Positions 40,405 to 49,734 of a stretch of DNA of 64,000 nt are shown piece after piece. A program made the position numbers and the translations under genes. The notes beneath the pieces are model-generated. The model saw nothing but the letters and a program-made list of their open reading frames with translations, ran no database searches and was not told where the DNA came from. Origin of the DNA: Candidatus Paraluminiphilus aquimaris. Its GTDB lineage: Bacteria; Pseudomonadota; Gammaproteobacteria; Pseudomonadales; Halieaceae. Where the stretch lies: assembly GCF_026230195.1 (NCBI RefSeq), contig NZ_CP036501.1:1-64000 (forward strand), read 5' to 3'. Numbering within the stretch: position 1 is the stretch's first letter; the number at the start of each line of letters is the position of its first letter.

Positions 40405-42984
40405 TCAACCGCGCTCGGGGCCTAATGGCTCAAACGCGATTATCAGCTTCGGAAGCAATAGAAGTGCCCCCATAACGGCTGCGAGCATCGCCATGACGGT
40501 CAATACGCCAAAGTAAATACTCGGAGTGAAGTTTGAGAGGGTCAGCATCGAAAAGCCGACAACAACGGTGAGGGTTGTGTAGTACATCGCGCGGCCAATA
40601 CTCGAATGACTGCGGTACATGGCCTCACGATAACTTCCATCAAGCTCGAACTCACGCCTAAATCGATGAATGTAATGAATACAGTTATCGACACCCATGC
40701 CAACGACGATGGCCGCAATAGTGATCGTCATAATGTCCAGTGGGATGCCGGCCAAACCCATTACGCCCAACACCAGACCCGCAGCGAGAATGTTTGGCGC
40801 AAGACCGAGTAAAGCCAAAGACACAGATCGAAACAGCGCCAAGAACATTATGCCTATTGCGACGAATACGGCGCCCAGTGTCAGAATTTGCGACGCGTAA
40901 AGGCTTTGAAGCACATTGTTATACAACACGAGTAAACCCGTAAATTTTACCCGTGTCTCATCAAGCCCTGTTTCAGCGAGTATCTGTGCGTAGAGCGACT
41001 CAAGGTACTCTGCACGGCGCAAGGTTTTGCTGGTTTCCATGGCTCTAACCGTAATGCGAGCTTGCTGCTCAATGGGATCGTAGTAAGGTGCAATCAGCAC
41101 CTCAGCCACGTCAGCTGGCAAGCTGCGCTCTACTAAAGCGAGTTCGACGCCCCCTAACTTATCATCGTAAAGTCGATCCATGACGGAGAAACCGGTCGAC
41201 AAAGACAACACTTTTCCGGACTCGGGTCTTGCGTCAACAATGCCATGAATCTGATCAACAAGGTCACGACCTTCCAGCGTAAACCAATAGCCAATTTCGG
41301 CTGAATTCTCGTCAGCAAACGATACGTCCTCACCGAAGGAGTCGTCATCCCATAGCCCGTCTTCGTCATCACCAAAGTCGCCTTCAAACCCAGAGTCATC
41401 ACCGGTAACGACGTCACTCGTTGTGCGCTCATCTGCGAACGACTGGTTACCTGATGCCAGCGCATCAACGGGCTGGATACTCTCTGAGGGGGGGTAGAGA
41501 ATAATATCGAGCGGTATGGTTCCACCTAGACGGGAGTCAAGCAGTTCCATACCTTGATAAATCTCAGTCGTATCCTTGAAATAGTCGATGAACCGATTCT
41601 CAACCTGTAACCGCGACAACCCGAGCACCACGAGCAAGATCAATAATCCGGTAACGGCAAAGACGAGACCACCAAAGCGCTCGACGACCGTGGCGAAACG
41701 GCGCGTCATGCTCAACGAATCGTTTGCCCCCGTAGCGCCTTTGTCAGGCAGAATCGCAATTAGGGCCGGCACGAGCGAGAAACTGACAACGAATGCTACG
41801 ACGATTCCCGCGGTCATCATCCAGCCAAAATCAATGACCGGCTTTATCCCCGCGACAACAAGCGAAGTAAAGGCAACCATGGTGGTGACCGCTGTGTAAA
41901 AGCAAGGGATAAACATAAGGCGCGCTGCCATGACCGCCCGCTCCGCTCTGGGCATATCGGGTTCTTTTACCTCCAACTCCCGGTATCGAACAACGAGGTG
42001 AATCGCAAGTGCTAGCGCCACAACAAGCAGTACAGCAACAAAATTTGAGGATATGACCGTCATGCGCCAATCGGTGAAGCCAAGAATCCCAAGCATTAAG
42101 GTTGCAGAGAGCGTGCAAACAGAAATTGGGATGAGGACCCACCGGTAGTCGCGAAAGATCAGTGCCAACATCGCAACCATCACAAGAATAATGGAGGTCC
42201 CGAAGGTCACTAAATCATCTTGAACAAAGTCCAACATGTCCGCCGCAATCATAGGAACACCGCCAACAAAAATACGGCTTTGATCACGATATTTTTCAGC
42301 GACCTCACGGACATTCGCAACCAGCGCTGCGCGATCTGCGTTAACGGTGCGGGTGGCCTCATCGTAGGCAAGTTCAACTGCGGACAACTCGCGTTGAACC
42401 TCAATATCACCGCCCTCGGCAACCAACTTTCTGAGCGACTTGCGTAAACCACCCAGCCGGTCTACCTCTTTATTTGGCTCAATCGTGACCTGCACAGCCG
42501 TCAAGTCGCCGGCCTCACTAACAACTAAATTTTTGTAAAGCTGACTGGATGTGAACTCACGTAGCGCAAGTGCTCGGTCCACCTGTGGGTCTCTAAGGCT
42601 GGGTATCGAATCCAAGTCAGAGAGATCGGTCAATGAGATTGGCGGGCTCTCTAGAAGTGGCACATCAAGTGCCGAGGTCACAGAGCGAACGCCCGGCACG
42701 CTCTTGAGATCAGAAACCATTGCCGATAAGCCCGATAGAGAAGCCTCACTCAGTAATGGGCTCTCTGGCTCCCACGTCATGATCAAAAATTCATAACTTT
42801 CGTAACGCTCTGTCGCCTCCTCAAAGAAAGCAAGGTCGGGATCACCCTGCAACAACAAGCTGTCAGAAGAGGCATCGAGCCTCACTTTCTCCAGCTGCGA
42901 CAAGGCACCACCCGCAAGAACCAACGCGATGAAGATAATTGCGCTGGCGTAGCGCGTAATGAAAAGGTGGTAAGCAGACGACAT
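40405..42984 (-). CDS. RND/MMPL-family exporter with acidic periplasmic insertion
   Basis: 859 residues, about twelve membrane helices in two halves, each half with a large periplasmic loop. Typical MMPL-type features: GNILAAGLVLGVMGLAGIP-like helices, AIVVGMGVDNCIHYIHRFRRE in the second half, and LVVALALAIHLVVRYRE in the first half. The second loop has a very acidic, low-complexity run (about 41292-41466; FGDDEDGLWDDDSFGEDV) that most relatives lack. Could export lipids or hopanoid-like compounds. The ATG overlaps the mpl stop (TAATG). Confidence 0.88.
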   Translation of the reverse strand: MSSAYHLFITRYASAIIFIALVLAGGALSQLEKVRLDASSDSLLLQGDPDLAFFEEATERYESYEFLIMTWEPESPLLSEASLSGLSAMVSDLKSVPGVRSVTSALDVPLLESPPISLTDLSDLDSIPSLRDPQVDRALALREFTSSQLYKNLVVSEAGDLTAVQVTIEPNKEVDRLGGLRKSLRKLVAEGGDIEVQRELSAVELAYDEATRTVNADRAALVANVREVAEKYRDQSRIFVGGVPMIAADMLDFVQDDLVTFGTSIILVMVAMLALIFRDYRWVLIPISVCTLSATLMLGILGFTDWRMTVISSNFVAVLLVVALALAIHLVVRYRELEVKEPDMPRAERAVMAARLMFIPCFYTAVTTMVAFTSLVVAGIKPVIDFGWMMTAGIVVAFVVSFSLVPALIAILPDKGATGANDSLSMTRRFATVVERFGGLVFAVTGLLILLVVLGLSRLQVENRFIDYFKDTTEIYQGMELLDSRLGGTIPLDIILYPPSESIQPVDALASGNQSFADERTTSDVVTGDDSGFEGDFGDDEDGLWDDDSFGEDVSFADENSAEIGYWFTLEGRDLVDQIHGIVDARPESGKVLSLSTGFSVMDRLYDDKLGGVELALVERSLPADVAEVLIAPYYDPIEQQARITVRAMETSKTLRRAEYLESLYAQILAETGLDETRVKFTGLLVLYNNVLQSLYASQILTLGAVFVAIGIMFLALFRSVSLALLGLAPNILAAGLVLGVMGLAGIPLDIMTITIAAIVVGMGVDNCIHYIHRFRREFELDGSYREAMYRSHSSIGRAMYYTTLTVVVGFSMLTLSNFTPSIYFGVLTVMAMLAAVMGALLLLPKLIIAFEPLGPERG

Positions 42985-44357
42985 TAATACTCCGTGTTTG
43001 ACGCGCTATCGGTCAGCGATTGTAGCAATTGTTGATGCAACCCCGAGAAACTCCCATTGCTCATAATGACAACGTGATCACCCGCTTGGAGTTCAGCAAT
43101 CAACGCATCGTGCAGAGCGCCCACCGTATTAAAAACATGATGTCTTGAATCGTTCTGAGTGTTGTCCCTTAGCGACCACTGAGCACCCTCTGGCTGAAAC
43201 CAAAATACGGTATTGGCAGACTCCGTAGCCGGAATCAGTGCTGAGCGATGGGTACCATCTTTCATCGTATTCGAACGTAACTCTACGACAGCAATGACTC
43301 GCGCTTCTTCAACCAAACTTCGAACGCCCAGTAAAGTTGAAGCAATAGCCGTTGGGTGATGGGCGAAGTCGTCGTAAACACTGACTCCCGCCGGCTCTCC
43401 TAGTAATTCCAGTCGGCGCTTGACGCCCTGAAATTGTGAAAGCGCTTCGCAGGAAACGTGCACTGGAACGCCAACATCAAATGCGGCGGCGATGGCCGAG
43501 AGCGCATTTTCCGCATTGTGTCGCCCGATCAGTGACCAGGCGAATTCGCAACACTCTCCATCAGGTGCTTGGATACTCAGTTGACTGTAGCTCTTAGTCA
43601 GGGCGTCGACTGACCACGTATTCTTATCGCTCGATCCCATGCGCTCTACTGGCGTCCAGACGCCCCGCCTCAGAACACCGTCTATTGCCTCTCCCTCACC
43701 AGCAACGATCTTCCCGCTAGAGGGAACACAGCGAATTAAGTGATGAAACTGCGTTTGTATTGCAGCCAGATCGTCGAAGATATCCGCGTGATCAAATTCG
43801 AGGTTATTAATCACCAACGTTTTTGGCCTGTAGTGCACAAACTTGGAACGTTTGTCGAAAAAGGCAGAATCATATTCATCGGCCTCAACAACAAAGGGAC
43901 CTGATCCCAATCGGGCAGAACCCTCAAAGCCAAACGGAACGCCGCCTACCAAGAACCCGGGATTTTCTCCAGCGCACTGCAGTATCCACGTCAGCATTGA
44001 TGAAGTCGTCGTCTTTCCATGCGTTCCCGATACGGCCATTACCCAGCGATCAGTTAGCAACTCCCCAAGCCACTGCGGACCTGAAATGTAGGGAATTTTC
44101 TGGTTGAGCACATACTCGACACAGGCATTGCCTCGCGATAACGCGTTACCGATGACAACCAGATCAGGTGCCGGTACTAAGTGCTCGGGCGAGTAGCCCT
44201 CGGAAATTTCAATGCCTGCGTCCTCGAGCATGGAGCTCATAGGCGGATAAACATTGGTGTCAGAACCCGAGACGCGATAACCCAGCTCACGTGCCAGCAG
44301 TGCAACGCCACCCATAAAGGTCCCACAAATACCGAGTATGTGAACGCGCTCCGACAT
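42984..44357 (-). CDS. mpl: Murein peptide ligase Mpl
   Basis: 457 residues. Mur-ligase fold that joins recycled tripeptide (L-Ala-gamma-D-Glu-meso-DAP) to UDP-MurNAc. Starts MSERVHILGICGTFMGGVALL; P-loop VSGTHGKTTTSSML; NLEFDHADIFDDL; YDDFAHHPTAI. The IxGICGTFMGG start and FDHADIFDD segregate Mpl from MurC. First gene of the operon continuing with the RND exporter. Confidence 0.95.
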   Translation of the reverse strand: MSERVHILGICGTFMGGVALLARELGYRVSGSDTNVYPPMSSMLEDAGIEISEGYSPEHLVPAPDLVVIGNALSRGNACVEYVLNQKIPYISGPQWLGELLTDRWVMAVSGTHGKTTTSSMLTWILQCAGENPGFLVGGVPFGFEGSARLGSGPFVVEADEYDSAFFDKRSKFVHYRPKTLVINNLEFDHADIFDDLAAIQTQFHHLIRCVPSSGKIVAGEGEAIDGVLRRGVWTPVERMGSSDKNTWSVDALTKSYSQLSIQAPDGECCEFAWSLIGRHNAENALSAIAAAFDVGVPVHVSCEALSQFQGVKRRLELLGEPAGVSVYDDFAHHPTAIASTLLGVRSLVEEARVIAVVELRSNTMKDGTHRSALIPATESANTVFWFQPEGAQWSLRDNTQNDSRHHVFNTVGALHDALIAELQAGDHVVIMSNGSFSGLHQQLLQSLTDSASNTEY

Positions 44358-44430
44358 CTACCGCTCCAAATTGGTTCGGTAAGCGTATCATGCCTACTAT
44401 GGTCTTAAGTCAGCTGCATTAGGAGAAATT

Positions 44431-45702
44431 ATGCCTGCGGATCCGGCGCCTAACGCCTTTTATGCTCAGTCTGGAGGTGTCACCGCCGTTATCAATGCAA
44501 GTGCGGCAGGTGTCATCAATACCGCCGCCTTATTTCCCGAAAAAATCGGTCAGGTTTATGCTGGTCAGAATGGCATCCTCGGGGCATTACGTGAGGAGCT
44601 CATTGATATTTCTCGAGAGTCAGAGGCATCCATTCAAGGGCTGATGACAACACCGTCAGGGGCCTTTGGCTCCTGCCGTTATAAGCTAAAAGGCATCGAT
44701 GAAAATCGCGCCGAATACGAGCGACTCATCGAAGTGTTTAAAGCGCACAATATCCGCTATTTCTTCTATAACGGAGGCGGCGATTCAGCAGACACCTGTC
44801 AAAAAGTCTCTGAGATCGGAGAGCGATTAGGCTTTCCTTTACAGGCCATTCATGTGCCTAAGACTATCGACAACGACCTTCCGTTCACAGACAACTGCCC
44901 AGGCTTTGGATCGGTCGCCAAATACGTGGCGCTATCGACGAGAGAAGCCGCATTTGATATTGCCTCGATGTGCGCCACGTCTACCAAAGTGTTCATTCTT
45001 GAGGTTATGGGGCGTCATGCGGGCTGGATAGCCGGCGCCGCTGGACTTGCATCTCGATCTGAAGCAGAAGCGCCGCATATTATTTTGTTCCCGGAAATTG
45101 CCTTCGAAGAAGAGCGATTTTTGGCCAAAGTAAAGGAAACTGTCGAGAAATTTGGCTTCTGCGTGATCGTTGCCTCTGAGGGAACGCAAACCGCCGATGG
45201 GCAATTGCTGTCTGGCTCAACATCTCGCGATGCCTTCGGTCACGTACAACTTGGTGGGCTTGCACCCAAACTCGCAAATATTATTAAGCAGGCCCACGGA
45301 TACAAATATCACTGGGCCGTCGCCGATTACCTTCAGCGCGCAGCCCGTCATATTGCCAGCCAGACCGACTTAGAACAGGCCTACTCGCTTGGTGAAGCCG
45401 CAGTGAATCTTGCTATGGCGGGAAAAAATGCGCTCATGCCCACGATCGTTCGTGTGAGTGATGAGCCTTACGAATGGAAAGTTGGTACGGCACCGCTCGA
45501 TGAAGTCGCTAACCAGGAAAAAATGATGCCTCGCTCTTTCTTTTCTGACGATGGCTACGGGATAACCGAAGAGGCTCGTCGTTATTTTCAGCCCCTTATC
45601 ATGGGTGAGGCCTACCCAAACTACCAAGACGGACTGCCTCACTATGTGACCCTAGACCGGCACTTAGCACCCAAAAAACTTCCGCCCGATAATCGATGGT
45701 AA
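44431..45702 (+). CDS. pfp: Diphosphate-dependent phosphofructokinase
   Basis: 423 residues. The PKTIDND motif (HVPKTIDNDLPF) and the GGGDSADT loop are those of the PPi-using branch; the ATP-using branch usually has PGTIDND. Other marks: EVMGRHAGWIAGAAGLA and the long VGTAPLDEVANQEK region. Gives a reversible fructose-6-phosphate to fructose-1,6-bisphosphate step. Stand-alone gene, divergent from mpl by 73 bases with an AGGAGAAATT site just before the ATG. Confidence 0.88.
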   Translation: MPADPAPNAFYAQSGGVTAVINASAAGVINTAALFPEKIGQVYAGQNGILGALREELIDISRESEASIQGLMTTPSGAFGSCRYKLKGIDENRAEYERLIEVFKAHNIRYFFYNGGGDSADTCQKVSEIGERLGFPLQAIHVPKTIDNDLPFTDNCPGFGSVAKYVALSTREAAFDIASMCATSTKVFILEVMGRHAGWIAGAAGLASRSEAEAPHIILFPEIAFEEERFLAKVKETVEKFGFCVIVASEGTQTADGQLLSGSTSRDAFGHVQLGGLAPKLANIIKQAHGYKYHWAVADYLQRAARHIASQTDLEQAYSLGEAAVNLAMAGKNALMPTIVRVSDEPYEWKVGTAPLDEVANQEKMMPRSFFSDDGYGITEEARRYFQPLIMGEAYPNYQDGLPHYVTLDRHLAPKKLPPDNRW

Positions 45703-45709
45703 TGGTCGT

Positions 45710-46417
45710 TCAGACGACGTAACGCGCCATGAGCTCGTCAAGCTGATCAACAAGAACAGCGTGAGCATGTGGTCTTGAGCTCGCCTCACGCAACCACAAA
45801 TCGCGCAAGCTATTGGCCGTCTGAGCCGCCCTAAACTCTGATGCGATCGGGGCATAGCTTAGATGCCAAGGCTCCTCTGAAACACCCCCCCTATCTTTGT
45901 CGTAAGGTCGGTAAAAACCCTCACAGTCATCATTGGCTATCAGCTCGTCCAGCCATAGCGACAAATCTGAGAACCTTCCGCCGTTACGGTACTCGCTCGG
46001 CGTCAGCGCTAGTGACTCCCCGGGTGGAATCAAAGACGGGTCAAAAACATCCACATCGGTCCCCCAGTGATGCCGGGAGGTACCGGGCAATGCGGAAAAG
46101 CGAAGGATCCGGTGTAGCCACGCCTCATCGGAGTGCTCCTCGCGCGACAGACGAATATTGTTATCGTCGAGCACCGGCCGCTCACCGCGCCACTTCGCGT
46201 TGAAAATCGCAAGCTGTCGCTCGTAAGACCGAAAACTTGAAGCGATCGACAGTTGAAAGCCGGCATCCTGCGCGCGCGTTTGAAGCGCGAAAAAAGATCG
46301 TGCAGCAACCGCTTGCATCATCGCCCCACACGCTGTTTCAACGACGTGTTCGGTCGTTAAACCTAAGGCAATCAGGACTTCCTGGCTCACACCAAATCTA
46401 GACACATGTTTAACCAC
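45710..46417 (-). CDS. VanY/DdpX-like D-alanyl-D-alanine carboxypeptidase
   Basis: 235 residues. Zinc site SRHHWGTDVDVFDP (SxHxxGxxxD) and EPWHLSYAP, with SSFRSYERQLAIFNAKW upstream, are the M15B (VanY) signature. No obvious signal peptide in the frame starting at the GTG at 46417, so export is unclear. Such enzymes trim the D-Ala of peptidoglycan peptides. Convergent with the phosphofructokinase gene (seven-base gap). Confidence 0.87.
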   Translation of the reverse strand: MVKHVSRFGVSQEVLIALGLTTEHVVETACGAMMQAVAARSFFALQTRAQDAGFQLSIASSFRSYERQLAIFNAKWRGERPVLDDNNIRLSREEHSDEAWLHRILRFSALPGTSRHHWGTDVDVFDPSLIPPGESLALTPSEYRNGGRFSDLSLWLDELIANDDCEGFYRPYDKDRGGVSEEPWHLSYAPIASEFRAAQTANSLRDLWLREASSRPHAHAVLVDQLDELMARYVV

Positions 46418-46564
46418 AATAAGGATCCAACATTCAGTTTAGCGCTCACCGGCGTAAACAAGTAAAAAAGCTGCTAGCAAACAATACACAATTCTGATAG
46501 CTTCCCGTGCCCAATTACGCAGGTCAACTGCCAAACACCTCCACTTGGCGTAACGGACACCAAT

Positions 46565-47278
46565 ATGGCGACGAAGAAATCCTCCGACACCCCGGACGAG
46601 ACTGCAGCAAAAGCGCCTGCAAAGGCGAAGGCGCCCGCAAAGAAAAAGGCAGCAGCAAAAGCTGCGCCCAAGGCAAAAGCTGCGCCCAAGGCAAAAGCTG
46701 CGCCCAAAGCGAAAGCTGCGCCCAAAGCGAAAGCAGAGCCCAAGGCAAAAGCAGAGCCCAAAGCGAAGCCGGCCGCGAAAGCCAAGGCCGCACCTAAAGC
46801 GAAAGCCAAGGCGAGTCCAAAAGCGAAGGCTAATTCCAAAGTGGCAAGAGCTGTGGGTGAAGTCCAAAACTTTGACGACTTTAAGCCATACAAGCCATCG
46901 CGTGGCGAAAGCTACATGAACGATGAACAGCTGGAGCACTTTCGGCAGCTGCTGCTAAGTTGGCGGTCAGACTTGGTAAACGAAGTCACCAAAACTGTCG
47001 GTCACATGAAAGATGAGGCAGCTAACTTCCCTGATCCAGCTGACAGGGCTACTCAGGAAGAAGAGTTTAGTCTTGAGCTCCGGGCGCGAGATCGCGAGCG
47101 TAAGCTCATCAAGAAAATCGACGGCACGCTTGAGCGAATTTCGATTGATGACTACGGTTATTGTGATGCCTGCGGCATTGAGATTGGGGTTAAGCGACTC
47201 GAAGCGAGACCAACTGCCACCTTGTGTATCGACTGTAAAACACTGGCTGAGATCAAGGAGCGCCAGGAGCTCGGCTAA
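46565..47278 (+). CDS. dksA: DksA with long Lys/Ala/Pro-rich N-terminal tail
   Basis: 237 residues, about 85 more than E. coli DksA. Residues 14-92 are an Ala-Lys-Pro repeat (units of APKAKA and EPKAKA) like the tails of histone H1-type bacterial proteins. The DksA core begins about residue 102 ([16 protein letters not shown]) and includes the coiled coil, the DPADRA tip motif (residue ~158) and the zinc finger YCDACG...LCIDCK. The core should bind the RNA polymerase secondary channel with ppGpp. The tail is positively charged and may bind nucleic acid; that is inference. gluQ follows in the usual order. Confidence 0.92.
   Translation: MATKKSSDTPDETAAKAPAKAKAPAKKKAAAKAAPKAKAAPKAKAAPKAKAAPKAKAEPKAKAEPKAKPAAKAKAAPKAKAKASPKAKANSKVARAVGEVQNFDDFKPYKPSRGESYMNDEQLEHFRQLLLSWRSDLVNEVTKTVGHMKDEAANFPDPADRATQEEEFSLELRARDRERKLIKKIDGTLERISIDDYGYCDACGIEIGVKRLEARPTATLCIDCKTLAEIKERQELG
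46651..46825 (+). repeat. In-frame tandem 18-base repeats encoding the DksA tail
   Basis: Successive copies of GCTGCGCCCAARGCRAAA from about 46661 to 46732, then diverged copies with GCAGAGCCC. Each unit gives six residues (AAPKAK or AEPKAK). The repeated DNA could change copy number by slippage without breaking the frame. Confidence 0.9.
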
Positions 47279-47304
47279 ATTGGGCTTCTGAATGCGTCTT
47301 ATCG

Positions 47305-48138
47305 ATGTATAAAGGCCGGTTCGCTCCTTCACCAACCGGTCCACTCCATTTCGGCTCTCTAGTCGCCGCCCTCGCAAGCTTCCTCGATGCGCGATATAAC
47401 CAGGGCACGTGGCAGGTGAGACTCGATGATATCGATCCACCCCGACACGATCGATCAAGCTTCCAAACGATTCCCGATTGCCTCGAACAGCATGGCTTGT
47501 TCTGGGACAATGATCTACTTCTGCAGAGTCGCCGGAAAGAAACGCACGAGTTCTACATCAGTAAACTGCGACGTGCAGGGCGCATATTCACTTGCACCTG
47601 CACTCGCACAACGCTGGGCCCCTTAGGGCAGTGCCAATCCGATTGCCCCGAAAAGCGACATGGACAAGGAAGTATTCGGCTTCACTTGAGCGATGCCACT
47701 GAACCGGGCTTCACCGATCTTGTTCTCGGGCCCCAAATACCGACCGTGATGCCCAAAAATTTTGTTATGAAGCGCAGGGACGGGTTGATTGCCTACCAGC
47801 TTGCTACGGCTGTTGATGACATCGACGAAGGTTATACCCACATCATACGAGGCAGCGATTTACTGGACTCCACATTTCGACAAATGGCGATTCATGAGGC
47901 GCTTGGCAAATTATCGCCACGTTATGGCCATTTACCGCTCGTGACTGATTCCCTCGGTAACAAGTTAAGCAAGCAAGCTGGTGCACAGGCTGTCGATGAA
48001 ACGCGCCCGGTCGCTAACTTACGATTAGCGCTCGACTTTCTAAACCAAACAAGCCCGCCCAGCGCTGCCAAATCTGTTGGTGACGTACTCAATTTTGCGA
48101 CCGAACACTGGCGTCTGAATCAACTGAACCAAGGATAA
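47305..48138 (+). CDS. gluQ: Glutamyl-Q tRNA(Asp) synthetase
   Basis: 277 residues. Truncated GluRS-like enzyme that puts glutamate on queuosine at position 34 of tRNA-Asp. The HIGH-like motif FAPSPTGPLHFGSLV, the zinc-site cysteines FTCTCTRTTLGPLGQC and the KMSKS-like NKLSKQAG are all present; no anticodon-binding domain. It lies directly after dksA, as in Pseudomonas and Enterobacteria. Confidence 0.95.
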   Translation: MYKGRFAPSPTGPLHFGSLVAALASFLDARYNQGTWQVRLDDIDPPRHDRSSFQTIPDCLEQHGLFWDNDLLLQSRRKETHEFYISKLRRAGRIFTCTCTRTTLGPLGQCQSDCPEKRHGQGSIRLHLSDATEPGFTDLVLGPQIPTVMPKNFVMKRRDGLIAYQLATAVDDIDEGYTHIIRGSDLLDSTFRQMAIHEALGKLSPRYGHLPLVTDSLGNKLSKQAGAQAVDETRPVANLRLALDFLNQTSPPSAAKSVGDVLNFATEHWRLNQLNQG

Positions 48139-48140
48139 AT

Positions 48141-48167
48141 GTAACTTTTCGCCACGAACAATGTTAC
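48141..48167. promoter_or_regulatory. Inverted GTAAC / GTTAC pair before the sigma-54 regulator gene
   Basis: GTAAC at 48141-48145 and GTTAC at 48163-48167 are reverse complements 17 bases apart, just upstream of the CbrB-like gene. The half-site TGTTACC here is the exact reverse complement of GGTAACA at 49632-49638, in front of the proposed sigma-54 promoter. The shared half-site suggests one DNA-binding protein acts at both places, perhaps the regulator itself. Confidence 0.35.
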
Positions 48168-48231
48168 CTCAGTGACAAAATCCCCTAAGTTCGTGTTAGC
48201 CTCATCTCCCCGCAAGGAAATGAGACTCGCG

Positions 48232-49614
48232 ATGCTGACTGTGCTTCTGCTGGACGATGATTCTATTAGCGCCACACATACCGCTGACGACTTAACTGCT
48301 GAAGGCTTAAAAGTTATCAAGGCGTCCCCATTCTCGGCCGTAGGGGCAATCAAGTCGGCGGAGAAAGTTGATGTCGCTATTCTCGACCCCGGTCGAAACG
48401 AAACCGGTGCAAGTCAGCTCATAAAGGATCTCTCACCCGTACCCGTGCTCATTCATGCGAAACACGCTTCGCTACGGACGGCTGTCGATCTCATGAAAGC
48501 CGGAGCAAAGGACTACTGGGCAAAGCCTGCATCCATTCGGGAAATGCTACCGGCCATCCGTCGATGTGCTGAGAGTAAAGCCGCAGTCGACACAACGCCA
48601 CAAGCCGTCGAGGCCTTCGTGGGAAAGTCAAAGGGCATGCGTGCCCTCATGAGTCGGGCGAACAAAGCCGCGCAAGCGAGTTCTACGGTTTTAATCATTG
48701 GGGAGACAGGTACGGGAAAAGAGTTGGTTGCCCGTCACATACATCAATCTAGCAAGCGAACGAATAAACCCCTCATCTCTGTGAACTGTGCAGCCATCCC
48801 GGAAACGCTCATTGAGTCAGAGTTATTCGGTTACGAAAAAGGGGCTTTCACCGGCGCTAACGCCCAGCGTGTTGGCCTCATTGAAGCGGCGGACGGCGGC
48901 ACCCTTTTTCTCGATGAAATTGGTGAATTGCCGGCCTCAGCCCAAGCACGTTTGTTACGTTTTATTCAGGAGGGCGAAATTCGTCGCATAGGCTCCGTTG
49001 AGAGCTCGAGCGTTAATGTTCGCCTCATTTGTGCCACGCATAGAAATCTCATTGAACTTGAGAACACCGACGCATTTCGTCGCGATCTTTTTCACCGAAT
49101 TAACGTATTACGGCTCGAGCTACCGCCGTTGCGAGAGCGTGGAGATGACATTCAAGGGTTAACAAACTGGTTGATACGACGGGTGGCCTCTCGCCTTGAG
49201 TACGCAGAAAAGTCGCTTTCTGACGAAGCACGCAGCGCCCTGAACGCGCATGATTGGCCTGGCAATGTGCGAGAACTAGAGCACACAATTGAGAGGGCGC
49301 TCGTTATGTCAGAGGGCGAGGAAATATCACTTGAGGATCTCAGCTTACCCATTACAAGCAAACGAAACAGCGCAATGAGCGCAGCCGGAATTCAGCCGGT
49401 ACCGGTCATCACACCTGACACGAGTCACACGCCCCATGAACCGGGCGCAGAAGAGTTGTCGCTCGAAGATTACTTCCAGCGCTTTGTCCTTGAAAATCAA
49501 GATGCCATGAATGAAACCGAACTTGCACAGAAGTTAGGCATCAGTAGGAAGTGCTTGTGGGAGCGACGCCAGCGGTTTGACCTGCCACGTAAACGCAAGC
49601 GGGGCGCGGCGTAG
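48232..49614 (+). CDS. cbrB: CbrB-like sigma-54-dependent response regulator
   Basis: 460 residues from the ATG at 48232, chosen because the receiver fold starts at once (MLTVLLLDDDS) and AAGGA lies 13 bases upstream; a GTG at 48172 and an ATG at 48220 are alternatives. A receiver domain has the acidic pair and ILDP Asp, but the conserved Thr is Ala (IHAKHAS), while Lys of KP remains. AAA+ domain: Walker A GETGTGKE, sigma-54 contact GAFTGA, Walker B TLFLDEIGE. C-terminal Fis-type helix-turn-helix (LAQKLGISRKCLWERRQR) like Pseudomonas CbrB. Gene order dksA-gluQ-this-pcnB-folK matches Pseudomonas, where cbrA would lie before it; here it is absent. Confidence 0.82.
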   Translation: MLTVLLLDDDSISATHTADDLTAEGLKVIKASPFSAVGAIKSAEKVDVAILDPGRNETGASQLIKDLSPVPVLIHAKHASLRTAVDLMKAGAKDYWAKPASIREMLPAIRRCAESKAAVDTTPQAVEAFVGKSKGMRALMSRANKAAQASSTVLIIGETGTGKELVARHIHQSSKRTNKPLISVNCAAIPETLIESELFGYEKGAFTGANAQRVGLIEAADGGTLFLDEIGELPASAQARLLRFIQEGEIRRIGSVESSSVNVRLICATHRNLIELENTDAFRRDLFHRINVLRLELPPLRERGDDIQGLTNWLIRRVASRLEYAEKSLSDEARSALNAHDWPGNVRELEHTIERALVMSEGEEISLEDLSLPITSKRNSAMSAAGIQPVPVITPDTSHTPHEPGAEELSLEDYFQRFVLENQDAMNETELAQKLGISRKCLWERRQRFDLPRKRKRGAA

Positions 49615-49632
49615 CAAAGAGTGGTCCCATAG

Positions 49633-49661
49633 GTAACAGTTTTTGGTTGATATCAGTAACA
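49633..49661. promoter_or_regulatory. Direct GTAACA repeats upstream of the sigma-54 promoter
   Basis: GTAACA at 49633-49638 and 49656-49661, 23 bases apart, with a related GTAATA at 49667. They lie 74-102 bases before the proposed -24 element, the usual zone for an activator site. I recall Pseudomonas CbrB sites being built from TGTTAC/GTAACA half-sites, but from memory only. Confidence 0.35.
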
Positions 49662-49734
49662 CTTCTGTAATATTTGCCATCGCCAGACCGCACAAAATTG
49701 TACAAATCATTGTTTTTGCTAATTATTTTTTCGC

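Noticed and set aside
46439-46939. Antisense frames over the dksA tail (Leu/Phe/Ala-rich)
   Set aside because: They mirror the Lys/Ala/Pro repeats, have no family features and are off phase with codon variation.
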